This document shows positions 34,144 through 43,206 of a stretch of DNA of 64,000 bases, in pieces. Made by a program: the position numbers and the translations under genes. This DNA is from Parafrankia sp041008525. Lineage in GTDB: Bacteria; Actinomycetota; Actinomycetes; Frankiales; Frankiaceae. Below the pieces are notes generated by a model. It ran no database searches. It was not told the origin of the DNA and worked only from the letters and a program-made list of their open reading frames with translations. The DNA is taken from NCBI RefSeq assembly GCF_041008525.1, contig NZ_JBFLUG010000032.1, positions 5,716 through 69,715 of the forward strand, given 5' to 3'. The stretch's first letter is position 1, and each line of letters begins with the position of its first letter.

Positions 34144-34676
34144 ACCGGCGCCGGACCACCGGAACTGCTCATCAGCGTCATCGCCCGGGCGGTCCATGAC
34201 AGCGGCGCGGCCGCCCGGCCGAGGGTCTGGTCAACCGCACCGGCCAGCTCACGCAGCCCGACATCCGCGCCGGGCCGCACCCGGGCCAGCGTCAGGTGCG
34301 CCCGCAGCGGTCGGTCGTCTCCGTCGGCCGCACCCGCCCGGACGGCGGCCCGCCGCACGCCCGTGGCCAGCGGCCTGAGATCACCGGCGACCCGCGCCCA
34401 CAGCACCCGCTGGCCGAACTGGCCGGCGCCGTCGATCCGCAGCTCGACCGGCGGGTGCCGGTGCGCGACACGGCCCAGCCGCTCGGCAAGCCCCGCCCGC
34501 ACCCCGGGATCGACGGTCCCCAGGAACGCCAGGGTCACATGCCAGCGGTCCGGGCTCGTCCAGCGCAGCGCCGCGACGGCCTCCTCCGGACGGCTGTCTC
34601 CCGGGAGTGCGGCGATCGCGGCGGCCAGGTCGCGGACGACGTCCGCGGGCGGCAGCAGCGCGACGAAGAACCTCAT
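34092..34676 (-). CDS. thpR: RNA 2',3'-cyclic phosphodiesterase (2'-5' RNA ligase family)
   Basis: 194 residues of the 2H phosphoesterase family. The two catalytic HxT motifs are HVTLAF (about 46-51) and HLTLAR (about 128-133), at the usual spacing. RFFVALLPP starts the fold as expected. ATG 34676 is used; a start three codons upstream is possible. It overlaps the convergent winged-helix gene by 52 bp, so the two ends encode protein on both strands. Confidence 0.9.
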   Translation of the reverse strand: MRFFVALLPPADVVRDLAAAIAALPGDSRPEEAVAALRWTSPDRWHVTLAFLGTVDPGVRAGLAERLGRVAHRHPPVELRIDGAGQFGQRVLWARVAGDLRPLATGVRRAAVRAGAADGDDRPLRAHLTLARVRPGADVGLRELAGAVDQTLGRAAAPLSWTARAMTLMSSSGGPAPVYSIEGEWDLRGSSAGR

Positions 34677-34856
34677 CACGAACACTCATACCGCGCCGTG
34701 GCGGCGTGGGCACACCTGGCCCGGCCCACTCGGAACGGCACCCCCGTTCGGCGTGAGGCGGTCTGGTCACAGCGGGCTGGTTCGAGTGGGTGGTCTGACG
34801 ACGGTATCGGCCCGACCGCCCACCCGCGGGTGGCCTTCAGGAGCACTATCGGAGCT

Positions 34857-35870
34857 GTGACGACGGTCCCCGAACTGGTGGCGCCCCGCGATCCCGGCCT
34901 TTCCCGGGCGTGGCGCTCCGACCGTCGCGCCGCGCGGCGCGACGAGCCCGATCTTCCGGTCGCGATGGCCCTGGCCACCGACGGTTCGGAGCTCACCACG
35001 GCGGACGTCCTGCGCGACGCCGGTGTCGACGTCGTGGGCCTGCTCGCCCCGGAACCACTGGAGTCGCTGGCCTGGGCGGCCGAGGCGCACGCGCCGCGGG
35101 CCTACAGCGACCTGATCGCGCTGCTGTCGGACGACATCGAGGCGATCTGCGTCGAGATGGCCCCACCGGCGTCCGACTTCGTGGCCCGCCGGGCGGCCGA
35201 GGCGGGCCTGCACGTGCTGCTCGCCAGGCCGGCAACCGCCGAGGCGGAGTCGCTGCGCGCCGTCGCCGACGTCGCCGAGGACGCGGACCTGGCCCACGTC
35301 GTCGCGCTCGACGGGCGGGCCTGGCCGGCGGCATGGCATGTGCAGGCGTCCGTCCACTCGCTGGGACGGCTCAGCCAGATCACGGTCGTCGGTGCGCCGG
35401 CCGGCCCGCTGGGCCGGGCGGAGACCATCGACCTGGCGCTGCGCTGGTGCGGCGAGATCCTTGCCGTGTGCGCGGATCCGGGCAGCATGCCGGCGGCCGC
35501 GCTCACCCCGGACGCGCCGGTGACGCTGGCCCTGCTCGCCGCCAACGGCACGACGATCCTCATCAACGAGCGGATGAGCGGCGAGCTCACCACCGCGGTC
35601 GTCACCGTCTGCGGCGACGCGGGGCGCATGGTCGTCCAGGGCCGGCGGGTGCGCCGCCAGGACCGGACAGGCGTCCGCGACCTGTGGATGCCGACGGTCC
35701 CCGCCGAACGGCCCGGCCTGGTCGAGGCGACCTATGACGTCGTGCGCGCCGCGGAGCTGAACGATCCCGCGCTGGTCCGTGGCGCCACCTTCCACGACCT
35801 GCTCACCGCCACCCGTCTCCAGGTGGCGGCCACGGCATCCCGGCAGAGCGGCGGCTGGGTCGAGCTCTAG
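34857..35870 (+). CDS. Gfo/Idh/MocA-like oxidoreductase-fold protein
   Basis: 337 residues. DVLRDAGVDVVGLLAPEPLESL, AICVEMAPPASDFVARRAAEAGLHVLLARPATAE and later blocks follow the pattern of the Gfo/Idh/MocA family, in which EKP (here RPA) precedes the substrate domain. The classic GxGxxG at the N-terminus is missing, and the usual catalytic Lys is replaced (ARPAT), so dehydrogenase activity is doubtful. The start is GTG 34857; the open frame upstream is not coding-like. Its neighbours give no clue. Confidence 0.65.
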   Translation: MTTVPELVAPRDPGLSRAWRSDRRAARRDEPDLPVAMALATDGSELTTADVLRDAGVDVVGLLAPEPLESLAWAAEAHAPRAYSDLIALLSDDIEAICVEMAPPASDFVARRAAEAGLHVLLARPATAEAESLRAVADVAEDADLAHVVALDGRAWPAAWHVQASVHSLGRLSQITVVGAPAGPLGRAETIDLALRWCGEILAVCADPGSMPAAALTPDAPVTLALLAANGTTILINERMSGELTTAVVTVCGDAGRMVVQGRRVRRQDRTGVRDLWMPTVPAERPGLVEATYDVVRAAELNDPALVRGATFHDLLTATRLQVAATASRQSGGWVEL

Positions 35871-35909
35871 CGCTGGGCCGACAGGGCCGCGGGCCGGCGG
35901 GGCCGCGCG

Positions 35910-36335
35910 TCAGAGGCCGGCGAGCCGGTCGAGGATGGGTGCCGCCGCGCGCAGCGCGTCGGCGTCCTGCGGGGGCAGGTCGGCGAGGCGCTCGGCCAGC
36001 CACTCGTCCCGGCGGCGGCGGTCGGCGGTGAGCAGGTCGCGGCCCTCCTCCGTCACCTCGGCGATCACCTGACGCCCGTCGGAGGGATGCTGGCCGCGGC
36101 GGACCAGGCCGGCCTCGGCCAGCGTGGTGATCACCCGCGTCATCGACGGCGGCTGCACGCGCTCGTGGGCGGCGATCTCACCAAGGGTCATCGGCCCGTG
36201 TCGGGCGAGCGTGGCAAGGGTCGCGACCTGGGTGGGCGTCAACGTGCTGGAACGCTCCTGGCGCATCCGCCGGGACAACCGCATCACGGACAGACGCAGG
36301 GTCGACGCAAGCTCCGCGACACCCACGCTCTCCAT
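35910..36335 (-). CDS. MarR family transcriptional regulator
   Basis: 141 residues. The winged helix is complete: LTPTQVATLATLARHGPMTL, EIAAHERVQPPSMTRVITTL, AGLVRRGQHPSDGRQVIAEVT. There is no ribosome site, but a promoter whose -10 ends seven bases before the ATG suggests a leaderless message. The inverted repeat GTAG-AAG-CTAC overlaps that -10, consistent with autorepression. The target besides itself is unknown; the divergent sensor kinase gene begins 306 bp away. Confidence 0.92.
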   Translation of the reverse strand: MESVGVAELASTLRLSVMRLSRRMRQERSSTLTPTQVATLATLARHGPMTLGEIAAHERVQPPSMTRVITTLAEAGLVRRGQHPSDGRQVIAEVTEEGRDLLTADRRRRDEWLAERLADLPPQDADALRAAAPILDRLAGL

Positions 36336-36337
36336 TC

Positions 36338-36371
36338 GTAGAAGCTACTGGTTGGCCTCATCCGTACTCAA
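36338..36371 (-). promoter_or_regulatory. marR-type leaderless promoter with overlapping inverted repeat
   Basis: TTGAGT (36371-36366), 18 bases, TAGCTT (36347-36342), with the predicted start at the A of ATG 36335. GTAGAAGCTAC (36338-36348) covers the -10. Confidence 0.5.
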
Positions 36372-36547
36372 GGCTGATCTGACGGCACACAACGGGTGTC
36401 GGGGGCCGGCCGCCCCCCGGTAGCGTCCGGCTCCCGACGTTCGCGGGCACCTGCCCGTGCGCGGCGGAGCCGGCGGGAGGGCCGGTTTCATGATTTCCCG
36501 TGGTGGCGGTTCGCCGCCTCCGGGAGACCTCCACCGTTTCGGGGTAC

Positions 36548-36574
36548 TTACCACCCCGCCCACCCGGGGGGTAA
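36548..36574 (+). promoter_or_regulatory. Hairpin in the leader of the sensor kinase gene
   Basis: TTACC-A-CCCC pairs with GGGG-GGTAA around an eight-base loop (one bulge), about 65 bases before the kinase start. The remainder of 36372-36641 shows no gene. It could be an operator or leader structure. Confidence 0.35.
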
Positions 36575-36641
36575 CCCTCAGACGCGGCCGACCGGTGTGT
36601 CACTCTTGTGCGGTGAGCTCGTCACACCTGGTGGGACGGTG

Positions 36642-38573
36642 ATGTGGCGGGACGCTGATGTGCCGCGACCGTCGCGGGAGCCGCACGTACCCCGAGCGCT
36701 GGTGCACGCGATCGCTCGGCATCGCCTCGTCTCCCTGGTCACCGCCGGCATCATCACGTCGCTGCTGACGATCGGTGCGCAGTGGCCGGCCTGGTCGGTC
36801 ACCCCGTTTCCCGCCTCGCTGAACGTGCTGGTCGCCGTCACCTTCGTCCTCACCGGCCTGCTGCTCCTCGACGAGGACGCCCTCGGCAGCGTGAGCTGGG
36901 CGTTCGTGCTGGGCGGACTGATGTGGGCGGTGACCTGGACCGCTACCTGGGAGCACGGCCCGAGCGCCGTGGTCTCCTCGTTCGCGTACACCCACTTCTG
37001 GGTCTGTCTGGGGTGGGGCGTGCTGCGGTACCCGGAGGGGCGTCTCGCCAACACCGCCGAACGCGCCCTGGTCGTCACCGCGGTCGCGGTCATCCCGGTG
37101 GGCAACCTCGTCCTGCTGGCGCTGTGCCGACCGGAGGAGCTCGGCTACCAGGCGGACGTCTGGTGGTACGGCTCCGCGGTGGACCCGGGCGTGTTCGAGG
37201 TCGTCGTGAACATCCTTGACGCCCTGACCCTCGGGGTCGTCGTCTCCTTCGGGGTCGTCGTCACGCGGCGGTACCGGCGGGCGTCGGCGCTGGAGCAGCG
37301 CACCCTCGGCCCGGTCGCCGTGGGCATGATGGCCGCGTTCGCGATGGCCGCGGTGGTCAACCTGTTCGTCTACTACCCCAACGGCCACGACATCAGCCTG
37401 CTCTTCACGCCGATGGCGGTGATGCTGTTCGCGATCCCGGCGGCCTTCGCGGCCGCGGCGGTGCGCCGGCACCTGGCCCGGGGGCGCATCGCCCAGTTGC
37501 TGAGCGGTCTGACCATGCCGCCGTCACCGGCCGCGGTCCGGCAGGTGCTGCGGGCCGCGCTGGGTGACGAGAACGCGCAGATCTACCTGTGGGTGCCCGA
37601 CCGGGGCGTTCACATCAACAGCGACGGACAGCCCGCCGCACCGCCCCCGGCGGACGACACGCTGCTCTCGCTGCCAGTCCGCAGCACCTCCGGCGCGCCG
37701 CTCGCCGTCCTGTCCGCCCGGTCGTCCCTCGACCGGGACCGTGACCTGGTGGACGTCGCCCTGAGCGCCAGCGCGATCGCGTTGGAGAACGCCCTGCTGC
37801 ACGCCATGGTCACCGCCCAGCTGGACGCGGTGCGGGCCACCCGCACGCAGCTCGTCGAGGTGGGCCTGGCCGAGCGCCGCCGCATCGAGCGGAACCTGCA
37901 CGACGGCGCCCAGCAGCGCCTGCTGGCGCTCGCGGCCAGGCTCGGGCTCGCGCAGGCGCAGGCGGCCGACGAGGCGACGGCCGCCGCGTTCGCCGCCGCC
38001 TCCGCCGACCTGCGGGCCGCGCTGGAGGAGCTGCGCGGGCTTGCCCGCGGGATCCACCCGCCGGTGCTGACCGAACGCGGGCTGCGCGCGGCGCTCGAGG
38101 ACGTCGCCGGGCCGCTCCCGCTGACGGTGGACCTGCGGGTCCCGGACGAGCGCTACGAGGCCGCGCTGGAGACCACTGCGTACTACACCGTCAGCGAGGC
38201 CCTCGCGAATACGGTGAAACATGCCGATGCCACCCATGTCCAGGTAACAGTGCGCAGGGCGGGCACGCAGTTCCTGATCCAGATCGCCGACAACGGGAGA
38301 GGCGGTGCGGTCATCCGAAAGGACGGCGGCATCGCCGGGCTGGTCGAGCGCGTCCGCGCGCTCGGGGGGGAGGTCACCCTGTCCAGCCCGTGGCAGTCCG
38401 GGACGCGGCTGACTGCCATGATCCCCAGCGGGCCCGCGGAACACAGGCGGCAGGGCACCGGTGACAGCCAGGACGTCGGTGACAGCCAGGTTGCCAGCGA
38501 CAGCCAGGTTGCCGCCGGCAGAACAGGGGCAGGCGATGACAGCGGGGCTCGGCAGGTGAGCGGTGAGCGGTGA
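36642..38573 (+). CDS. NarL-type sensor histidine kinase (HisKA_3), membrane bound
   Basis: About 643 residues. The N-terminal 260 hold some seven hydrophobic helices (LVSLVTAGIITSLLTIGA through VMLFAIPAAFAAAAV), a membrane sensor, followed by a GAF-like segment with poor similarity. The HisKA_3 box is ERRRIERNLHDGAQQRLLAL with the phospho-His near 419, then a HATPase_c domain (NTVKHADATHV, IADNGRGGA). The C-terminal tail holds three 18-bp repeats. ATG 36642 or the adjacent GTG 36639 may start it. The regulator at 38577 is its partner, three bases downstream. Confidence 0.9.
   Translation: MWRDADVPRPSREPHVPRALVHAIARHRLVSLVTAGIITSLLTIGAQWPAWSVTPFPASLNVLVAVTFVLTGLLLLDEDALGSVSWAFVLGGLMWAVTWTATWEHGPSAVVSSFAYTHFWVCLGWGVLRYPEGRLANTAERALVVTAVAVIPVGNLVLLALCRPEELGYQADVWWYGSAVDPGVFEVVVNILDALTLGVVVSFGVVVTRRYRRASALEQRTLGPVAVGMMAAFAMAAVVNLFVYYPNGHDISLLFTPMAVMLFAIPAAFAAAAVRRHLARGRIAQLLSGLTMPPSPAAVRQVLRAALGDENAQIYLWVPDRGVHINSDGQPAAPPPADDTLLSLPVRSTSGAPLAVLSARSSLDRDRDLVDVALSASAIALENALLHAMVTAQLDAVRATRTQLVEVGLAERRRIERNLHDGAQQRLLALAARLGLAQAQAADEATAAAFAAASADLRAALEELRGLARGIHPPVLTERGLRAALEDVAGPLPLTVDLRVPDERYEAALETTAYYTVSEALANTVKHADATHVQVTVRRAGTQFLIQIADNGRGGAVIRKDGGIAGLVERVRALGGEVTLSSPWQSGTRLTAMIPSGPAEHRRQGTGDSQDVGDSQVASDSQVAAGRTGAGDDSGARQVSGER
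38463..38516 (+). repeat. Three 18-bp in-frame repeats in the kinase tail
   Basis: Units of GACAGCCAGGTTGCCAGC type encode DSQDVG, DSQVAS, DSQVAA. They extend the C-terminus beyond the ATPase domain. Confidence 0.85.
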
Positions 38574-38576
38574 GCG

Positions 38577-39290
38577 GTGCGGGTAGCCATCGCCGACGAC
38601 TCGGCGCTCTTCCGTGAGGGTCTCGCCCTGCTGCTGACCGCGGCCGGGGTGCAGGTGACGGCGCAGGCCGCCGAGCCGGCGCCCATCCTCGCGCGGCTCG
38701 CCGACGATCCGCCGGATGTCGTCATCCTGGACATGCGGATGCCGCCGACGTTCACCGACGAGGGCCTCGCCTCCGCCGAGCGGATCCGTGCGCAGTACCC
38801 GGCGGTGGGGGTCCTGGTCCTCTCCACCTACGCGGACGTCCACTACGCCGTCCGGCTGCTCGGCGACGGCCGAGGCGGCATGGGCTACCTGCTCAAGGAC
38901 CGGGTCACGGACCTCAACGGCCTGCTCGACGGGCTGCGCCGCATCGCCGCCGGCCGCCTCGTCGTGGATGAGGACATCATCGCCGGTCTGCTGGCGCACC
39001 GCCGTCGGTCCGAGGCCCTCGACCGGCTCACCGAACGGGAACGGGCCGTCCTGCGCGAAATGGCCGAGGGCCGGTCCAACGCGGGAATCGCGGCGAAACT
39101 CCATCTGGCGCCGAAAACGGTCGAGAACCATGTGGCGAGTGTGTTCTCGAAACTCGCGATGCCGATGTCGGGCGACAACAACCGGCGGGTGCTGGCCGTT
39201 GTCGCCTGGCTCCGTTCCACCGGTGAGGTGACCGCTTCCGCGCCGGGTACGACCGGTACACGAGGGGGCGAATCCGCCCCGCGTACGTAG
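38577..39290 (+). CDS. NarL/FixJ-type response regulator
   Basis: 237 residues. The receiver domain has DD near residue 7, the phospho-acceptor in VVILDMRMPP and Lys in GYLLKDRV. The LuxR helix-turn-helix is LTERERAVLREMAEGRSNAG to PKTVENHVASVFSKL. GTG 38577 lies three bases after the kinase stop, so both are translated together. A large hairpin follows the stop by 24 bases. Confidence 0.94.
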   Translation: MRVAIADDSALFREGLALLLTAAGVQVTAQAAEPAPILARLADDPPDVVILDMRMPPTFTDEGLASAERIRAQYPAVGVLVLSTYADVHYAVRLLGDGRGGMGYLLKDRVTDLNGLLDGLRRIAAGRLVVDEDIIAGLLAHRRRSEALDRLTERERAVLREMAEGRSNAGIAAKLHLAPKTVENHVASVFSKLAMPMSGDNNRRVLAVVAWLRSTGEVTASAPGTTGTRGGESAPRT

Positions 39291-39313
39291 CTGGGGTCGC
39301 CGCAATCAGCGCC

Positions 39314-39354
39314 GGCCGACCGCCGGCCGATCGGCGGCCGACCGGCGGTCGGCC
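39314..39354. terminator. Hairpin after the NarL-type operon
   Basis: GGCCGACCGCCGG and its complement (13-bp perfect arms) flank a 15-base loop that itself contains CCGATCGG. There is no U tract, so it may act as an actinobacterial U-less terminator. Confidence 0.55.
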
Positions 39355-39595
39355 GCGCGCATCCGTGCCGTTCGGCCATCACCCGTTGCTTACAGGCAAC
39401 GACCGCCGGTTCGTCCGGATGGTCGGGGGCACCTCGCCGAGGGTTCGATGGCGGCACCTGAATGCACGGGCCCGGGCCCGTCAGCAGCACCTCCGCCCCA
39501 CCGGATGTCTCCGCGTCACCAGACCGCCACTGAGGCGATGCTTCCGATTTCACCGGTTTCGTCCGCCGATACGCGCAGATTGCACACTCTCGAGC

Positions 39596-39653
39596 AAGAC
39601 AAGTGTCTTTGAAATGAGCCTGTCAAGCAGGAATTCGAAAGACAAACGTCTTT
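39596..39653. promoter_or_regulatory. Two matching palindromes 43 bp apart, candidate tandem operators
   Basis: AAGACA-AG-TGTCTT (39596-39609) and AAAGAC-AAAC-GTCTTT (39638-39653) share AAGACAaryGTCTT. Their centres are 43 bp apart, four helical turns. TTGACA on the minus strand lies between them. The rest of the 640-bp gap 39291-39929 holds no gene, only the hairpin above and CGTTGC-N6-GCAACG (39384-39401). Confidence 0.5.
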
Positions 39654-39929
39654 AGCGAGGCCGGCGGGCGCGGCCGGCACCGCCTTCCCACCGGCACGAT
39701 CAGCGGCCGAACGCCGAATCGAAGAGGTTCGCCCCGACAACCACCCCTCGGAACAGTCCGCCGGCCAGGTCGCTAACATCCTGACCCGCAACATCAACTA
39801 AATGATCTAGCGTCAGGGACCCTGCCGGTCACGGCACGGATAAGTCGGGAAGGGTCGGCGGGAGGAGTCAGCCGGTGTCTGCCAACGCCAGCACTCGATC
39901 GCCCTCTTTCAGTGCTCACGGAGGAATGC

Positions 39930-41147
39930 GTGCTCTTATCCAGGAGGAAAAGAAGCCTGGGCCTGGCGGTGGCTGCGGTTCTCGCCGCCGCCGGGGTGAC
40001 CAGCTGCTCCGGCGGCACGGGAAGCAGCGGCAGCTCAGTCGCCTGCGAATCCCCCGGTGTCACTCCCGACACGGTCAACCTCGGGCTGGTCGTCACCGAC
40101 TCCGGTGTGGGCAGTACCGCTTTCGCCTCGGCTCGCTCGGGAATCGACGCGAGGATCGGCCAGGCCAACGAGGAGGGTGGGGTACACGGCCGGCAGATCG
40201 CCTACGAGTGGCATGACGACGCGAACTCACCCGCCCAGAGCGACCGCGTTGTCGAGGAGTTCCTCCGCGACAACTCCGTGTTCGGTCTCATGGCGGTCAC
40301 CCTCGCCCTCGACGAGTCGATCGACACCATGTCCGCGCTGCGCATACCCGTCATCGGGTACGGCCTGCCGACCTGGGCGCCCCACACGAACATGTTCTCG
40401 AACCTGTCCTCAGCCGCCCCCACGACGCTCGGGCGCTACATCCAGGCGAACGGCGGAACCAAGGTCGGCGTCGTGATGACGGGGGCGTCGGCCTCCACGA
40501 TCACGATCATCGATCGGTACAACGAGGCCTTCCGGTCCATCGGGCTCGCCACCACCGAGACCATCCAGTTCTCCAGTGCGACCGACAACCCGGCCAGGGT
40601 CGTCCAGCACCTGGCCTCCAACGATGTCGACGCACTGGTCGCCTTCACGGTCCCCGAGGACCTGGCGCGCATCATGCAGGCCGCCCGCCAGTCGAACCTG
40701 GGCCTGACCTCCGCGGTCTCGTTCACCGGATACGACCGCAGCGTCCTCTCCGCCCTCGGCCCGCAACTGTCGGGCGTCTCCTTCCCCGTCTACTTCCTCC
40801 CCTTCGAGGCCGGTGGGCCCGCGATCGACCGCTACCGGGACGGAATGGCCCGCTTCGCACCCGAAACCGTCCAGACCGACCAGCGGTACGCACTCAACTC
40901 CTACATCTACGCGGACATGTTCCTGCGTGGCCTCGACCTGGCCGGGGAATGCCCCACCCGTGAGGGTTTCATCAACGCCCTGCGCAGGGTGAGCGACTAC
41001 GATGCGGGCGGCCTGATCGAGCCCGTGAACCTGGCCAACAACGCGACCGAGCCGCTCAACTGCCACGCCTTCGTCAAGATCAACGGCCCGGGCACCGCGT
41101 TCGAGGTCGTCCGCAAGCGGCTCTGCGCCGACGGCTCTGGCAGCTGA
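39930..41147 (+). CDS. Branched-chain amino acid-type ABC transporter substrate-binding lipoprotein
   Basis: 405 residues. The signal peptide (RRKRSLGLAVAAVLAAAG) ends in the lipobox VTSC, so the protein should be lipid-anchored. It has the periplasmic-binding-protein type 1 (Peripla_BP_6) pattern: IGQANEEGGVHGRQIAYEW, VGVVMTGASASTI and YALNSYIYADMFLRGL. GTG 39930 has GGAGGA five bases before the gap; an earlier GTG at 39912 does not. No permease or ATPase gene is adjacent, so it is an orphan or works with distant components. The stop codon lies in a 20-bp tandem repeat. Confidence 0.85.
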   Translation: MLLSRRKRSLGLAVAAVLAAAGVTSCSGGTGSSGSSVACESPGVTPDTVNLGLVVTDSGVGSTAFASARSGIDARIGQANEEGGVHGRQIAYEWHDDANSPAQSDRVVEEFLRDNSVFGLMAVTLALDESIDTMSALRIPVIGYGLPTWAPHTNMFSNLSSAAPTTLGRYIQANGGTKVGVVMTGASASTITIIDRYNEAFRSIGLATTETIQFSSATDNPARVVQHLASNDVDALVAFTVPEDLARIMQAARQSNLGLTSAVSFTGYDRSVLSALGPQLSGVSFPVYFLPFEAGGPAIDRYRDGMARFAPETVQTDQRYALNSYIYADMFLRGLDLAGECPTREGFINALRRVSDYDAGGLIEPVNLANNATEPLNCHAFVKINGPGTAFEVVRKRLCADGSGS

Positions 41148-41220
41148 CCGGCGTCGAGGCCAGCTGACCAGCGTCGAGGCCAGCTGACCGGCGTCGAGGC
41201 CAGCTGACCGGCGTCGAGGC
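41141..41220. repeat. Four 20-bp tandem repeats spanning the stop codon
   Basis: Units of CAGCTGACCGGCGTCGAGGC, the second with one change. The first includes the stop codon of the binding-protein gene. Confidence 0.95.
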
Positions 41221-41657
41221 CAGGAGCCTCGGGTCAGAGGCAGGAGCACCGAGCGGGTACCGCGCGGCGCGATCAGGCGGTCGCGGCGCGCGGGAACCGG
41301 CTTCTCGCCTGTGTGACCAATCTCGCCAAACCACCGCCTGCGCGCCGATCGGGCCGGACGACGACAGCCCCACGCAGGAGCACGGGCCGGTGGCCCAACC
41401 GCCCCAGGACACCCAAATCGGGCAGACCATTACCAGGTGCATCAGCCCGCGCGCCACCCTGAGCCCGCCGACATACAGGGTGGCACAGCACACGTGGGAC
41501 AGACGCCACCGATCACGCGCATGTCGTGGCTCGAACCGCGAGACTTGGGGACAACCGAACCAGACCAGTGAACCGGCGAGAGCGCTCCGAACCCGGGCGC
41601 GCGCCCGGAGGTGGCCGACGCCGTCACCCGGCAGTGCCATGGCGAGAGGAGCCCGGC
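41221..41657. other. Intergenic leader before gltA
   Basis: 437 bp with no supportable gene. Frames open here on both strands are compositional. GAGAGGAG lies just before the gltA GTG. Confidence 0.45.
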
Positions 41658-43025
<1,368 letters not shown>

Positions 43026-43069
43026 CCTGCCGGGGGTCCCCTCCATCCCCGGGCGGCCCCCCGCCTCGG

Positions 43070-43118
43070 ACGACCGCCTCCGGCCTGTCTGGCCGGCAGG
43101 CGGTCGTTCTGCTTTTCC
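43070..43118 (+). terminator. Strong intrinsic terminator of gltA
   Basis: ACGACCGCCT-CCGGCC-TGTCT-GGCCGG-C-AGGCGGTCGT: a 16-bp stem with one bulge, followed by TCTGCTTTTCC. It lies 45 bases after the gltA stop. Confidence 0.85.
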
Positions 43119-43174
43119 ACCGCCGACGGGGTGTCCCGAACCGGCCCCGGGCACGGCACCGGCACGGACTGAAA

Positions 43175-43200
43175 TTTCTCTGAGTTGACCGATCTACCGT
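43175..43200 (+). promoter_or_regulatory. Putative leaderless promoter of flavoprotein A with shared upstream motif
   Basis: TTTCTCTGAGT (43175-43185) matches, with one change, TTTCTCAGAGT before flavoprotein B. TACCGT (43195-43200) is a possible -10 whose start would be the GTG at 43207; there is no ribosome site. Confidence 0.4.
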
Positions 43201-43206
43201 CGTGTC

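Noticed and set aside
32737..34197. Minus-strand 486-codon frame opposite the cupin and winged-helix genes
   Set aside because: His/Asp/Arg-rich mirror of the cupin codons; no family motif.
39516..39797. Small minus-strand frame with several Cys in the gap before the binding-protein gene
   Set aside because: No ribosome site, no family resemblance; the DNA is better explained by the paired palindromes.
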